Positions 1 to 12,337 are shown, counted from the first letter of the stretch. The stretch: 57,035 bases of DNA from Ophiocordyceps camponoti-saundersi (nom. inval.) (GCA_003339415.1 PDHQ01000163.1:20266-77300); one strand, 5' to 3'. Program-made: numbers and translations. The notes: generated from the letters alone by a model not told the origin.

Positions 1-464
1 TTTCGGCACTGTCGTTTTAGCCTCTTACCTATTCCCCCCTCTTTTTTCATACCCATCCACCCCCCCCCCCCCCCCCCCCCCCCTTACTCTGACGTACCAT
101 CTAACCCATCAACAGCTCCGCCATGGCCAGCCTCGACGGCAACTCCTATCCCGCCATAGGCTGGGTAGAACACCACTGGATCCAACTAGGCTACCAAGCC
201 GCCGGCATATGCGCCGCCTTCGCCTGGTCCTTCGGCCTCTCCTGCCTCATCCTCTTCCTCATGAACCTCGTCCCAGGCCTCTCCCTCCGCGTCACGGCAG
301 ACGACGAGTCCGTCGGCATAGACGACTGCCAACTCGGAGAGTTCGCCTACGACTACGTCGAGCTCACCCGCCACGTCGCCGACTCCGTCCACGTATCCGA
401 CCGGAACGGTTCCTCAGACGGAGAGAAACATGGCTCTTCGGCTAACATGGTCATGTCCATCTGA
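1..464 (+). CDS. Ammonium transporter (Amt/Mep family), 3' end only
   Basis: This is the last exon of a fungal Mep/Amt ammonium permease, which moves ammonium across the plasma membrane. The window opens inside an intron whose acceptor AG is at 114-115, so coding sequence starts at 116 (first full codon 117) and ends at the TGA at 462-464. The visible protein has the conserved GWVEHHWIQLGYQ segment, the last membrane helix (SFGLSCLILFLMNLVPG) and the cytosolic tail with GIDDCQLGEFAYDYVE, which is strongly conserved in fungal Mep proteins. The tail continues with a Ser/Asp-rich stretch; in yeast Mep2 this tail region is where activity is tuned by phosphorylation. The ATG at 123 is internal and is not the start. 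Everything upstream, including most membrane helices, lies outside the window. The family call is firm; which Mep paralogue it is cannot be told. Confidence 0.88.
60..83. repeat. 24-nt poly-C tract in an intron
   Basis: An uninterrupted run of 24 C lies about 30 nt before the acceptor of the last intron of the ammonium transporter gene. It sits where a pyrimidine-rich tract is expected, but pure C is unusual. Similar C or G runs recur in non-coding parts of this window. Confidence 0.9.
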
Positions 465-1523
465 GAGTCACTTCTTCTCTCTTCTGGCCCGATCGATGCG
501 TATTAGCCAGCCTCTAAGAACACCAGGAGAATCTACGCATATACATATGTGTATTTTCTTCCCCCCCCTTTCACACCACATACCAATCAGTATTCGATCT
601 CTCTTCCCCCTTTTCTTTTCTCTTCTGATAAAGATCTTCTATCCCTGTTCAGCGACGGAATTCGGGCCTTGGGTCTTTCTCTGTTGCTCTCTCACTTTTT
701 CTATCTATATCCCCCCCCCCCGGAGTCATATCATATACAACTGAAAAAAGGGCAGACAAAAAAAATCACAGGTGGCTTGGCCGTGCTTATTGGTGGACTA
801 CTGGAGGCTCCCGACCTTCCAAGGAAGCCGAGGAGGATTCGCAATCTCACATCACCCGTCTAAACCCGCATATAGCGGTGCAGCCTGCTCATGCAGGTAA
901 GCAGTCGTAAATGACCAGCATGTTAAAAACAGAAAAAAGGATCAAAATAAAGACGAGAGGAAAGGGGACATCATGGACATGGTAGGCCTAGAAGCTGCAG
1001 GGAGAAATTCAATCCTATCCCATACACAGTTGGTCGTGTAGATGCTCTATCCCTTCGTGGCCTCGACTGATGCTGGATCACGAATCACCGTCACCACCGT
1101 TAAAGAGAAAAAAAAGAAACGCTTCTCGTCCCGTTCTGCCAACAAATATATAACCGTCCGCTCCATCGCGTTGGCGAGTCGTCTTATGAATCTGTCTGCT
1201 GCTTCTCGGTTTTCCCACCGCCCTCGTCAACCTCACACGCCACGTCGTCATCAACTTAAAACTCCGCTTATGCAATGATGTCGAGCCCAAGTGATACATC
1301 GACGCTTCAGACAAACAAGTCGGAATCGTCGCGGCTGACGTGGGTAATGAGAACTGAAAAAGTCGTGAGTTGCGAGCAATACCTCGCTCATCGTCGCCGC
1401 AGCGCCTCGTTTTTCATCAGGCAGCAAAACATTAAGCCAGTGAAACACCTCGTTCTGACATGATTGGTTCAATAAAAAAAAGAGGTCCCCTCTCCAGTAG
1501 CATGTCGAAAAAAAAAAGTCCAG
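465..1523. other. Intergenic, convergent 3' ends
   Basis: This stretch separates the 3' end of the ammonium transporter (+) from the 3' end of GRR1 (-), so it should hold two 3' untranslated regions. It is pyrimidine-rich on the plus strand with an 11-C run at 711-721 and several A-runs. The short open frames in it have no family features and I do not call them genes. Confidence 0.6.
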
Positions 1524-3943
1524 CTATTCTTGCGGCGAATCATGACGCCGCGGTGGCATCGGCGCAGTGCTCGCTCCGGGCGCCCCGCCCCCTAGCGCCG
1601 CCGAGCTGGCCGGCTGGGGAGGCGATTCCAACTCCGAGGCCATGGTGGCGAACATGGCCTGTGCTTGGCCAAACGCGCTCGGGTGAGGCCCGCCGTCGGC
1701 CGGGTCGGGGCTCATGAGGCTGGAGAGATGCAACGGCCCCAAGGGTGCCAGATGAAAGCCGTGGTGCTGGTGCTGGGCCGCGGGATGCGCGTGCGTCGTT
1801 GAAGACGAGGCAAGCGGATACTGGACCAGGTTTGGAGCGGGAATGCCCATCGACGCCGCCCTGAAGCCATGATTGCCAGCTGGATTCTGGACGTGGGCAT
1901 CCACCGCCATCTCACCACCTTCCAAGGCGGCAAAGTCGTGGTCATCGTCGGCCATTTCGTCGTCGAAGCCTTCGCCGTCCGTCATGGGTAGAGCGTTGGC
2001 CATGGCCTGAGAACGTCGCGCAGCAGCTCCGCGGATGCGGCTGCCACCGGCTCGGAACGGCAGGTTTTCCCGGAGCTCTTCGAATCGAGACGACGTGTTG
2101 AGAAACTCGCGGAACTGGGATACCATACTCCCAGAGAAGACGCAGAAGACGTCTCTCTGGTGCTGTGTAAACTCTGCACACCCGACTTTGTCAGGGAAAC
2201 CGTCCTGGCATCAACATGACAGTATTGCACACTCACCAGGGGGCGCGTGACGGCAAAACACTTGAAAGTCTTCCCGCTGAAAAGCGGCTACGCCAGTCAA
2301 GCTAAGGTGGGTGAGCCGGGGGCACGAGTTTAGTAGTCGCATGATGCTCTGGACAATACTCGCGTTAGCAAGAGCTGGCGGGCCGTCGGCGAGAGCGAGT
2401 GCTTCCTCACCTTCAACGTGAGGTTGACACAGTAACTCAAGTGGACGCGCTCGAGGCTCGAGGCGTAATACTCTCCGCCGACGTAGACGCCGTTGGGGTC
2501 CTTTCTGACGCGAGGACGGTAGGCCGCCTCGGCGAGCGCGAAGACGGACTCGTCCGTTATCGAGCTGCATTTGACGAGGCCGATCCGTTTCAACTTTGGA
2601 AGCAGAGCCAGACGCTTCACGGACTCGTCCGTCAAGTTGGTGCAGCAACCCAGATCGATGTAGCGGATGCGGTTGCACGAGTTGACGAGCTTCTTGACTC
2701 CCTCGTCGGTAATCTGACCGCAGTGGCCGAGGTGGACGTAGTGCAGGTTCTTGTTAAGCTTCGCGATGGAATGGACGGCCGCGTCCGTGATGTTACGACA
2801 CTTGGCCAGCACCAGGTTGCGGAGACGCGGGGCGACCTCGATGATCTTGTCGACGGCGGCGTCGGTGAGTCGGGCGCACGAAGTCAGGTCGAGGATCCGC
2901 AGGTGCTCGTAGACTTGGTTGTCCGGCAGGCCCAGGAAGGCGGAGTCGTCGATCAGGTCGCAACAGGCGAGACGCAGCTCGCGCAGGCAGTTGCCTTTGG
3001 CCAGGAGAGCCGTGACGGGGCCGTTGCCGATGGCGTTGCACTGGTGCAGGTCAATCTCGAGGATATTGGGGCAGTGTTCAGCAAAGGCGAGAATGGCATC
3101 GTCGCGCAGTTGGGCGCATTCGTTGAGTTTCAGCTGGCAAAGGGCGACAAATCAGCAGCGAGACGACAGCCTGCGGTGTAACGGACGAACCCTTTTGATG
3201 TACTTGCAGCTCTGGGCAAGGGTAATCATGCTCTCGTTGGAGATGGCATCGCAGCCCGAGATGTTTAGCCCCTGCAGGCGGCGACAGTGCTCGGCGATTG
3301 CGCGCACGGACTGCTCGGTGATGTTCTTGTCGTTGGAGATGTCGAGGGCCTGCAGCGACGCACTGTTCTCGACAAGGGCCATCAGACCCGAGTCGGTGAG
3401 GCCGCGGCAGTTGGTCAAGGTCAGCCTCTCGACGCGGGAGCAGACGGCCAGCGGCATGACGCTGCCATCGTTGACCTTGTCGGCGAGGGTGGCGAGGTTG
3501 AGTCGCTTGATGAAGTCGCTGTAGCTGAAAAAGGGCCGCTGCAGTCCAAGTGTCTGGCAGATGATGCTGTGGTTCCGCCAGCTGGTGCAGGCGGGCCTGT
3601 GCCACAGCAGATCGACCGCGTTCCGAGCCCAGCGGCGGGAGACGAGGAGACAGTGATACAGGTCGGACGGGCAGCTCAGCTTGGCGAAGATGCCGATGAG
3701 GATTTCGTTGGGTAGCCGATTGACGGGAGGCCAGCAGGCGTCGTCGACCTGCATGTCTTGGAAGTTGGGGACGCCAAGCGACGACTGCGAGTCGTTGGCC
3801 CCGAGGAAAAAGTCGGACTCTTCGTTGTCTGGAGGTGCCGGCGACGTGGCCGAAGAAGAGGAGCGGGAATCATCTTGCTCTTCGGGCGAGAAGACGGGCC
3901 TCGCAGTCGACGGGGCGCCGGGGGGAGCAGCGGCCGGCAGCAT
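1524..3943 (-). CDS. GRR1: SCF ubiquitin ligase F-box/LRR protein Grr1 (GrrA)
   Basis: Grr1 is the substrate-binding F-box subunit of an SCF ubiquitin ligase; in yeast it links glucose and nutrient signals to destruction of cyclins and signalling proteins. I read four exons on the minus strand: 3943-3191, 3133-2411, 2348-2237 and 2173-1524, giving 745 residues. The introns are 57, 62 and 63 nt. The F-box is at about residues 73-120 (NRLPNEILIGIFAKLSCPSD). It is followed by a long run of cysteine-containing leucine-rich repeats (for example LDISNDKNITEQSVRAIAEH and LAKCRNITDAAVHSIAKLN). The conserved fungal Grr1 segment HQRDVFCVFSG is restored across the third intron, which supports the model. 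The C-terminal tail is acidic then Pro/Ala/His-rich and poorly conserved. The start is the ATG at 3943 with A at -3; the frame stays open upstream but I see no better ATG. The protein is shorter than yeast Grr1 and close to filamentous fungal GrrA. Confidence 0.93.
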
Positions 3944-5697
3944 CTCTTTACACGCGAGGTCGCCACTATGATGATCTGTCTTTGACTTTTGACGGCGCGG
4001 GAGGGGAAAGGTGGCCGACGAAGCCGGGGCGTTCTTTTGGGCCCTTGGCAAATCTCTTTCGTCGTCAGGTTTTTTTTTAAAAAGGGGAGAGGAGAAGAGG
4101 GGGGGGTGGGAATGAGCTGGAGCGCGACGGCGAATGACGTTGTCAGGCGTCGTCGAAGCCGCAGAAGGCCTCGTCGCAACGCGTCAAGGGAGCGACGAGT
4201 TGGTGACCAGGGCGGGTGATGAGAGGAGAAAGGGGGGGGGGGGGGGTTTCGAAGGGCCGGCCTCTGCTTGTGATGGATGATGAGTGTAGTAGTAGTATGT
4301 ATGGTGGAAGTCAGCAGGGCTGGGGCGGGGCTGCTGCGGTGGTCGTAGCCCGCAGGTAGGTGCCTGCTAGTGGTGCTCTTACCTGGGTAGCCACTAGAGC
4401 CACAGGGGGCCACAGCGGAGAGTGGAAGCCCTGCAGGACGGTCGTTCGGCGTTCCAGCGCCTCTTTCGCTGCCGGGCAGCGGCTGTAGTACCGGCAAGGG
4501 TCACCGTAGACGCAGGGGTACGGGGGCCACTGCACCCTCAACGCCGCATGAGGAGGTATCTCAGGAGGGCGGGGCACAGCAAAGGTACCGCGCTTGCACC
4601 AGCCACGACCTGAGGAGGAGGGGGTCCTACCTTGATGAATGGAAAAGGCCGGGAGCGCGGCTCCATGCACGTGATACATACGCTGGTGATTGCGGCCTCT
4701 TCTTCCTCTTCCTCTTCCTTCTCTTCCTCTTCCTCTTCCTCTTCCTCCTCCTCCTCCCCCCCCTTCCCTTTCACGCGCACGCACCGCCCCCTTTCTTTCT
4801 TACGTCCTGTGTCGAGCTGACTTATCCGTACCTGTCTTGCTGTATGATTAATCCTAAACTTATGTAGACTCCTAATAACCGATTCCTCCGGGGGGAAGGG
4901 GGGGGGGGAGAGGGGCCCTACAGGGGGCGGCCTGCCGCAGGCTTAACCTAAACTGTGATCGATTTAAAGCGAAGGGTGTAATAGTCGGTAAATGTTATGC
5001 AACGGAGATCTAGCATTCTTCAGAAAGAGATACATACATACATAGGTGCCTTACATTGTATGTACTAGGTGAACGCTACTGATTCTTTTCAGAGAGGGCT
5101 CTGCTGCGCTACACTTTACACCTACATACATGAATATCTATGGATTGTACATGTGTGAATGCGTATCCGTAAAGCTGTTGTTCCTAACCGCGGTGAAAGG
5201 ATCTCAAAAGGAATGCGGATCAAGCAGATTATGCTTGGTGATGTCATACAACGCAGATCCAGCACTGTTCAAGGACAAAGTGAGAACACCTCTCGCACTT
5301 TCACTCCGGAGAAATGCTAGACCATAGGCCTTTCAGGGCTCTGCGCTTCTTCTCACATGAAACCTAAGGTAAAAGTTAAATGGCTTTCCTCTGGAAAAGG
5401 GATCGCCTGTGTATGGTAGACTGTTAGTGGTACGCAGGCAGGCAGACAACGGCGATTGTACGGATAGCGGACAGACAATTCGCAAGAGGATCAGATGCAC
5501 TCAAACAAGGATTAACACGATTAGTCGGTAAAGCAATCAAGTTGGTATCTCTCAAACTCATCATAACAATCGTCATAACAAGGGAAATAGTAATACTCAC
5601 GAAGGAAAAGTTCCAACCGTCGGAAGAAAGGGGGAAACGCTCCACCATCCCCCCCCTCCGTGACATTCCTCCGGCCGGCATCTCCGGAGCCAGCCGT
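3944..5697. other. Upstream region of GRR1 and 3' side of the alpha-galactosidase gene
   Basis: No gene is supported here. The part next to GRR1 is pyrimidine-rich on the GRR1 strand and includes a 15-nt C run (G at 4232-4246 on the plus strand), as expected for a long fungal leader. A CTTCCT/CTC microsatellite spans about 4697-4766. A G-rich patch lies near 4890-4930. The remainder, to the stop of the next gene at 5698, is unremarkable. Confidence 0.55.
4697..4766. repeat. CTTCCT/CTC microsatellite
   Basis: Imperfect tandem CTTCCT units passing into CTC units. On either strand it creates apparent open frames of pure Ser or Glu, which are artefacts of the repeat. Confidence 0.85.
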
Positions 5698-7993
5698 CTA
5701 CTGCCGCTGCAGAAAAACGACCCTACTGCCGTAGTCCCCCTCAAAGCTGTATGAGACGCCTTTATTCATGAGCGTCGCCCCCGACACGGTCCGGTTCCCA
5801 TCCACCAGGTACCGCGCCTTGGGGTCTAACCCCTGAAGCCGAAGCGGCGGCAGGGCCTCGTTGACGGCCGCTCGCAGCTGGAAGTAAAACAGCACCGCTT
5901 GCCGACCGTCCTCGGACACGAACAGCGCCGCCGGCCAGTTGGACTCGGCCGGTAGCCTGAGCCGCCACAGGTCGCCGCCGATGACGATCGGGTTGACTCG
6001 CTCGGCGAGCTTGATCAGCTCCGGCACCTTGGCCCGATCCTCGGCCGGCATCTCCTCCGGGTTGAGCTCCAGACCAAAGGACCCGCCCATCATGGCAACG
6101 TGCGCCCGGAATTCGATGGGCGTCGTGCGTCCCGTGAGCCCGTTGGGAGCGGCCGAGACGTGCGCCCCCATGGCCGAAGGAGGGTAGACCAGCGAGGTGC
6201 CGAATTGGATGTGCAGTCGGTCCAGCGCATCGGTGTTGTCTGACGTCCAGACTTGCGGGAAGTATTGAAGGATGCCCGGGTCGAAGCGGCCACCGCCCGA
6301 GGCGCAGCCCTCCCAGAGAATGTGAGGGAAGCTCTCCGTCAGTCTACGCAGCACGTGGTACAAACCCATCATGTAGGCATGAGCCGTGCTGGGTGAAGGC
6401 ATCTCGTGAATGCCCCTGTTGTTATCCCACTTGACATATTCGATGCGCGACCCAAGGAGTACGTTGGACACGGCCATGATGATGTAGCTCTGCACCTCAG
6501 GCAAAGCCAGGTTAAGAACCAGTTGATGTCGCGTCTCCGTCCGAGGATACGGTCCAGCATGCAGGACCCAGTCCGGGTGCTTCTCGTACAGAGTCGAGTT
6601 GACGTTGACCATCTCCGGCTCGAACCACAAGCCAAACTTGAGATTGTCACTTGTCGAACCTGCGCTACGAAGGCTCGTAACTTTGTTGATGAAGGCATCG
6701 AGGCCTTGAGGAAACCTCGACGGATTCGCCTCCCAGTCCCCCAAGCCAGCCCTGTCGTTGAGGCGAGGGTGCGTCTTACCGAACCAACCGTCGTCCAGCA
6801 CGAAGAGCTTGACGCCAAGACGGGCCGCCCGCTCGGCCAGACTGTAGAGCTTGTCAGCGTCGTAGTCAAAGTGAAGGCCCTCCCAACTGTTGAGGAGGAC
6901 AGGCCGCGGCTGCAAAGCAAATTTGCTCTTCATCAGGTGCTTCCGATACAGTCCATGTAGCTTTCGAGACATGCCTCCGATGCCGGCGTCGGAGAAGACC
7001 GCCACGACCTCGGGCGACTCGAGCATCAAGCCGGGGCCGATGGACCAAGACAGCTGAGATGGGTTGAGGCCCATGGTGACGCGTGTAAGGCCCTGAGAGC
7101 CCTTTTCGACCTCGGCGGCAAAGGATCCGCTGTAGACGAGGGAGAATCCCCATGCTTCGCCGTGCGACTCGGTGGTCTTGGAATCGACGAGGGCGACAAA
7201 GGGGTTGTGCAGATGAGACGAGTAGCCAGTGGTGCTTCCGAAGCTGCGTTCTCTATTTCAGGCGTGGCATCGCTTCCCGAGGTTGTGCGACTCACCCTTG
7301 GGTGCCATATTCGACCTTGCGTCGGACCCTCGTGTTCTCTCTCGCCCAGTCGCCCTTGAGCTCGAGCATATCATAATCGCCAACTGGCATGTCAAGACTA
7401 AAGCTGGAAAGCTTCTCGATGGTAACATTATGCGAGCCATTATTGACAATTATGACACTGCGGGCGATGGCATCGTAACTGGGAAAGACAGAGTACAACA
7501 GGTCCATGGCAACATGACTGACATCGTCGTACATGTGGATAATCAGAGTCTCAACTTCGCCGTCGACGTGGCCAAAGGTCGACGGCATCGTCTTGCTCGA
7601 AGGCTTGCCTTGAAAGATCTCATGATCCTCGTAGCGAAAGTTGCTAACGGTGTAGCCCTCAGACTGTCTTATCAGGAAGGCCGGAGTGCGAAAGTCCCCC
7701 CGACCAAGATCCGGCAGCTCGCGCGGCAGGCGTCCGAGCAGGTCGACCCAGCCTTGTATAGGACCGACGTCTGCCTCGATGGAGTCGCCGTCGATGGGCC
7801 CGCCGAAGTGGTCGGAGATGAGCTCCCCAGTGAGGAAATCGACGTGGAAGCGATACGACATTCTCCCGCCGTTGAGCGTGAAGGACGTGCCATTTTCGAC
7901 GATGGCCGACGCCGCGCCGATGACGACGAGGTTTAAGAGGAAGACGGCCGCGACGATGCCGCGTTGGAGGGCGAAAGAGCCTATCATCGACAT
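5698..7993 (-). CDS. Secreted alpha-galactosidase, glycoside hydrolase family 36
   Basis: The enzyme should remove terminal alpha-1,6-linked galactose from raffinose-type sugars and galactomannan outside the cell. There are two exons, 7993-7296 and 7243-5698, joined across a 52-nt intron, giving 747 residues, the usual size for fungal GH36 (AglC-like). The ATG at 7993 has a perfect GCCACC context. Residues 1-30 form a signal peptide (a hydrophobic core then GAASA). The splice restores [10 protein letters not shown], a family signature. The catalytic barrel carries FVLDDGWFG and [10 protein letters not shown]. The nucleophile motif VKWDNNRG puts Asp at about residue 506, and the acid/base motif [11 protein letters not shown] puts Asp at about 568. 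No frame break or missing catalytic residue is seen. It lies 1.75 kb upstream-side of GRR1 on the same strand, with separate promoters. GH27 is excluded by sequence and size. Confidence 0.95.
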
Positions 7994-10499
7994 GGTGGCG
8001 CTGACGATGGTACGAGGTAGGTCAGTGAGAGTCGGGAGGGGGGTGAAGCTGGTTGGAGACGAGGGAAAAAAGCAAGGTGAAGATTTAAATCTCATCAACG
8101 CTTGGCTATCCCAGGCAGTAGCAGGCTCTCCGGGTGCATGTCTACACACATATCTGCATAGCTAGGTCGGTTTACTATGCTATGCCTGCATGTGGTTGTT
8201 GATCCGACGGTCGGTAGCACACAGTTCATCTGAAGCCGACTCCCTGCCGAAAGTATGTGCTAGTAGTAGATTATGCATGCACTTCCTCTCGTTAACGTTG
8301 ACTTTCTCCTCCATATTGACAGTTTAACAAAGAAGCTACATCAACCTTCTCTTAAGGCGAGAGAAGCTGTGAAGCATCCCCTGTAGTCTCCATCATCATC
8401 ATCATCTTTCGTCACAGTCCTTATCAGCCTTGAGTCCCCGATCAGCAATTGACTGACAGTTTTCCAATGAAAGCCTTTCTAGCTGTCCTATTCATTCGGA
8501 GAAGGTCCTGGACTGCTTCCCCCCAAAGCCACCTGCTCAGTTGCGGTGTCCAGCATCGTACCTAAGGAAACTCGATCATATCATGTGGAAAGGCTGCGGA
8601 ATCCCCCGACCGCGACACCAATAGAGTTATCGGTTAAGAAGTCTTGCGCTTCAAGTCAGAAGAATTTCCCAGGGACGCTGCTAAGAAGGACATCAGAGAA
8701 CGTCACCTTGCCACGGGAAGTTTCATCAGTGTTGGTTTTCAGCCTCGTCTTCATGTTCTTCCTGCTTCAGTTCGCTTAAATGTCACGAGGTTAATCGTGA
8801 ATCTCCCCCATTAATTAACAAAATAGCTCGGCTAGCTCTTTGGGCAGTGACACGTCGGAAGGGTAGGGTAATTGTTTTACAGGTCACTTGTCTTCTTCAA
8901 TAAGTAGGTATGTAGGTAGAACAGCTGGCGAGATGATGAGGATGGACTCAAAGGGAGAGAAGGAAGAAGAAGCTTTACGCATACAATTGCCAACCAATCG
9001 CTGATGTCCAGTGTAAAGTTGCCATCTACCTATGTGTGTATGTATGTACGTTTAATGCACCGAGAAGAATCCAAAGTGCCGTCCCGTCCCGTCCCGGCCC
9101 ACCGAGAGTTATGTATTCGTGCCGTTGCTGCCTGAATGATATAACTGCATGTTGAATGTACATACTTATTAGATTCCGGTCATCGGTGTATTTAGAATTC
9201 TTCGCGGATATCGATCACATCATACATAGCTGGCCGAACACACGGTTGCGCGATACCGATCTCGGCGGATTCAGGTGGCCTCGAGTAAGACGACATATCT
9301 GGCCGTACATACATATGTACATATTGTTATGTGGTCACGGCAGCTGCCCTTATAAGGCCTATTCTCTGGGCATCTTTCCGGAGGTGCCTCCACCTTTGAG
9401 TGCCAGAGCTGCGTCTGTGATACATAGGTATATAGGTGACAACTCTGATGCAATTTTCCCCGACCTGATTGACTCCTCCTTTCCGTCTCTGCTGTTCGAT
9501 AATTGACGCTAACAACTCAATCAAGAGCTGACGCCTTGCCTTTACAGGCTCTGCCGACCTCCGCCCGACAATAACCTTCCCGCAAGCTGCAAACAATGCC
9601 GCGATCCTTCCCAAAGCGTTGCTGGAGGATTTCAAACCAGGTATCAGCGTCGGCGACAAGACTTGATTTACTTGTGTGCGGCAGAGCAAGCAACGCAAGT
9701 GAGAGGACCACCTGCTGTCTCCGTCCCGGACGTCCAACTCCAAGTGGAATCGCATCGTAGGAGAACTTGAAAGGAAGAGCAACCGACTTAGAAGCAAAAC
9801 GAAGGGAAAAACCGCTAAGAAAGCAGTAAGGGTAACTCTTGAATCCGTCAACGGCAGAGAAAGGTCACAAGTTATGCCCTTCCCAGCTTTAAAAATCGTC
9901 TTCCTCTCCTTTCGCCGCACTCAGTTTCTCTGAGCATGAGAATTTACTCTGCTCTTGTCTTGACATAGAGAGAGACCAAGGCCAAACGTGACGTTCATGA
10001 CATTCTTTCCAGCCATGTACTGGTCATGAAACAACTTGGTACGTTTCGTTCTTGAACTAAGTATTGTCGGTTTAGGCGTCATGGGTTTGACCGGTGTTTT
10101 CGCTGGCGTACTTTCGGTCGATAAGCCTATGTCCTTGTCCTTGATCTTAGATACCGATATGAGGGTGCATCCTTGACCGTCGGACGAGTCTTCCGCTTCG
10201 TCGTCCGCCTCTGGTTCACTTGCCGGCTCAATTAGTGTTTGCGGAGGCGTAAGCTAATCAGCCCGTCGGTCCAGCACCCGCCGAACAACCTAGTTTGCCC
10301 TAAACTTCGAAACCCTTTCCGCATCCCACAATCTAGCTTTAGATCTATAGGTGACGACGGCTATGTCTTGATTATGGCGACCTTGTCCCTTAAGGGCTAG
10401 CTTGGATAGCGCCGCACCTAATATATCCCTATCCGTTATTCCTGCCGGTCTATCTTGCACCATGCGATCGATGCAAAGTACTATCCGGTCCCATAATCT
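7994..10499. other. Gene-poor region between the alpha-galactosidase promoter and the transposon island
   Basis: The first few hundred bases should be the promoter of the alpha-galactosidase gene. Beyond that I see no gene. Short open frames at 9156-9920 on both strands overlap each other and have no recognisable family features. There is a GTCCC mini-repeat at about 9080-9097 and several TATGTA-type simple repeats. From about 10.0 kb the sequence begins to resemble the decayed elements that follow. Confidence 0.45.
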
Positions 10500-10913
10500 T
10501 CACGTAGTGTTAGAGAGAGATATAGCTATATCTAGAGGGATAGCTTCTTTCATTTGTCTCATCTTTGTGATGATTTCCGAAGTCGAAGGGAGGTTGCCTT
10601 TGTCGTCTTGTTTAACGGTACTGTTCGCAAAGTGATAGGCTGTGGTGCATAATTTCTGCAACTCCTCTTGATGAATGGGCCAATTTCTTGGCAGGATATC
10701 CTTCATTATGTCTTTGTCGGCGGCCCAGAATTTTTGAACGTTGGAGGATACCGTCACCAGAGCTGTCTCTTCCCACATTACTCTGGTGCCGAATTCCCAT
10801 CCGTATGTCTTCGTCCAAGGTTTCCCATCGTGAGGCATCTGTGCCGCCAATCTTGTCGGAATAAAGACGGTGTTGAAGAGGCCATCTGCTGCAGTGTTCC
10901 GTGCCCCATCCAT
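10500..10913 (-). pseudogene. Unassigned open frame in the transposon island
   Basis: A 137-codon frame that looks like protein (segments such as TYGWEFGTRVMWEETALVTV and NVQKFWAADKDIMKDILPRN) but which I do not recognise. It is flanked by retroelement pieces on the same strand, so a gag-type origin is possible. No start, stop or partner frame defines an intact gene. Confidence 0.3.
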
Positions 10914-11047
10914 GTGGGTTTGACGACATCACGAGGCGTGATCCGTTAAAACTACAATCTTGGGCTTCCGGGTACTGATCAGATAAGTCCGGAGTTTGCG
11001 GCACGCCCATACTAGGCAGAAAGTCTCAAGTTTGGTCGGCTAATATC

Positions 11048-11461
11048 TTATTTCAGCCGGTTTGAGAGTTCTGCTGAGATAGTATATTGGTCTGAGCTGT
11101 GATCTCCAACTGCTCCTTGGCATGGTATTCGACTGCTTTGACACGTCGCAACCAAAACACGGCCCAGCAGGACATCCCAGTCGTCATGGTCGCCCGAAAC
11201 ATAGGCCTTGACATTGGCCAAAATACCCGCTACCACCACTCGCAGGTAGGCCACTCTCTTGACAATAGCTAGTTCATCGTTTGCCATCCGCACTACCCCA
11301 GGCTGGGGCAGTTGGATCACCGGAAGCCCATTATTGGCCATGAAAGCCTCGTTCACCAAGTCGACAGTGGACCCCCCGTCAAGCATTATAGCTGTGCATC
11401 TGTGTCCTTCCACATACCCTTCAATATACCCCAAGGTAGATGACTGCCTAGGAGGGGCCAA
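11048..11461 (-). pseudogene. Ty3/gypsy retropepsin fragment
   Basis: The frame contains AIMLDGGSTVDLVNEAFM, a retropepsin-type active-site segment (Asp-Gly-Gly-Ser, a variant often seen in fungal gypsy elements). This is followed by a strand pattern ending in WDVLLGR, equivalent to the second conserved part of the protease fold. It would be the polyprotein-processing protease of an LTR element. It is cut off on both sides and directly follows a reverse-transcriptase piece on the same strand, which is the wrong order for one element. Confidence 0.6.
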
Positions 11462-11499
11462 GGTTAGTTTCTAGGAATCTTCATTATCGATATGAAAAA

Positions 11500-11896
11500 G
11501 ATAGGCTGCAAAACCATTTTCCTAAGAGGCGTCGATTTGCAAAAAGAGCTGACGATTCGGAAAGAATTAGCTAAGGGCGGCATCATCGCAGAGAGCGTTA
11601 GTGATATCGTTAAAATAATCCATTTCTTTCTTCGTCGGAATAATCTTAGACCGCGAGGTGAAGGTACCTATTCTCTCTTTGGTCTACCTCAAGGCCTCCG
11701 CTGCTTCAGGCGTCCAGATTGGTTGATCACGACGACGGTTTTCCAGCTGCACGGATTTGCGTCCTGACGGTGTCACCTTATGTGTTTCCTCAAAGAAGGC
11801 CTCTTTGATGACTCTCGCTCTGTCGGCCCTCCCTGGAATAAAGCGCCTGAGAAAAGGGGTCAACCATAACACTGTCTGGACCTCCTCCCATGACAC
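11500..11896 (-). pseudogene. Ty3/gypsy reverse transcriptase / RNase H junction fragment
   Basis: On the minus strand 11896-11684 reads WLTPFLRRFIPGRADRARV followed by a charged linker, the segment that precedes RNase H in fungal gypsy Pol. Further 3' (11650-11525), another frame carries FNDITNAL...AFSQF...LFLQIDAS-like residues, the start of the RNase H domain, in a broken state. A stop separates the two parts. The second part has a diverged copy at 25031-25156. Confidence 0.65.
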
Positions 11897-12337
11897 CTAG
11901 TGACGGGGCTTCGTTTTCCCGTCCTTCGCGGAACATTGCTATCTTGCGTCTTTGAAGAGGGTCAATTCGTTGAGCAAAACGGGGAACAAGGTGTCTCATC
12001 CATCCAACCAATCCGGGAGGATGTACAGACTTGAGAGGAGCGATAGAGGCGGTATAAGTGCCAGGCAATGCCCTTTGATTCAGCCAGAAACGTGCCGGCA
12101 GCTTCTAACCAGAAGGCCTGAGCTTTTGAAGAGCGTAGAATTGCTACCATATAACGGATGCGCCAACGGCTCCGACGTCACGAGGAGGCATATAACGTGG
12201 ATCAATCTTTGTGGCCGCAAGGGGAGAAGGAAGCCAACCCAGGAAGCAAAGGACATCGCTTTCTGTCGGATAGCTCGCGTTGTAAGTCTGCGATCCATCA
12301 GAGACCATTCAATGCTAGACGAATTATCTTGAGGGTC

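Noticed and set aside
2399..3181. Long plus-strand open frame opposite GRR1
   Set aside because: It is the complement of the leucine-rich repeats; its Val/Asp/Gly-rich composition mirrors the real gene, and no family features are seen.
4311..4784. Glu- or Gly/Arg-rich open frames
   Set aside because: They arise from the CTTCCT microsatellite and have no coding features.
6406..6960. Plus-strand open frame opposite the alpha-galactosidase
   Set aside because: It is antisense to a well-supported catalytic domain and has no domain of its own.
9156..9920. Open frames of about 116 and 197 codons on opposite strands
   Set aside because: They overlap, lack recognisable motifs and contain simple-repeat sequence.
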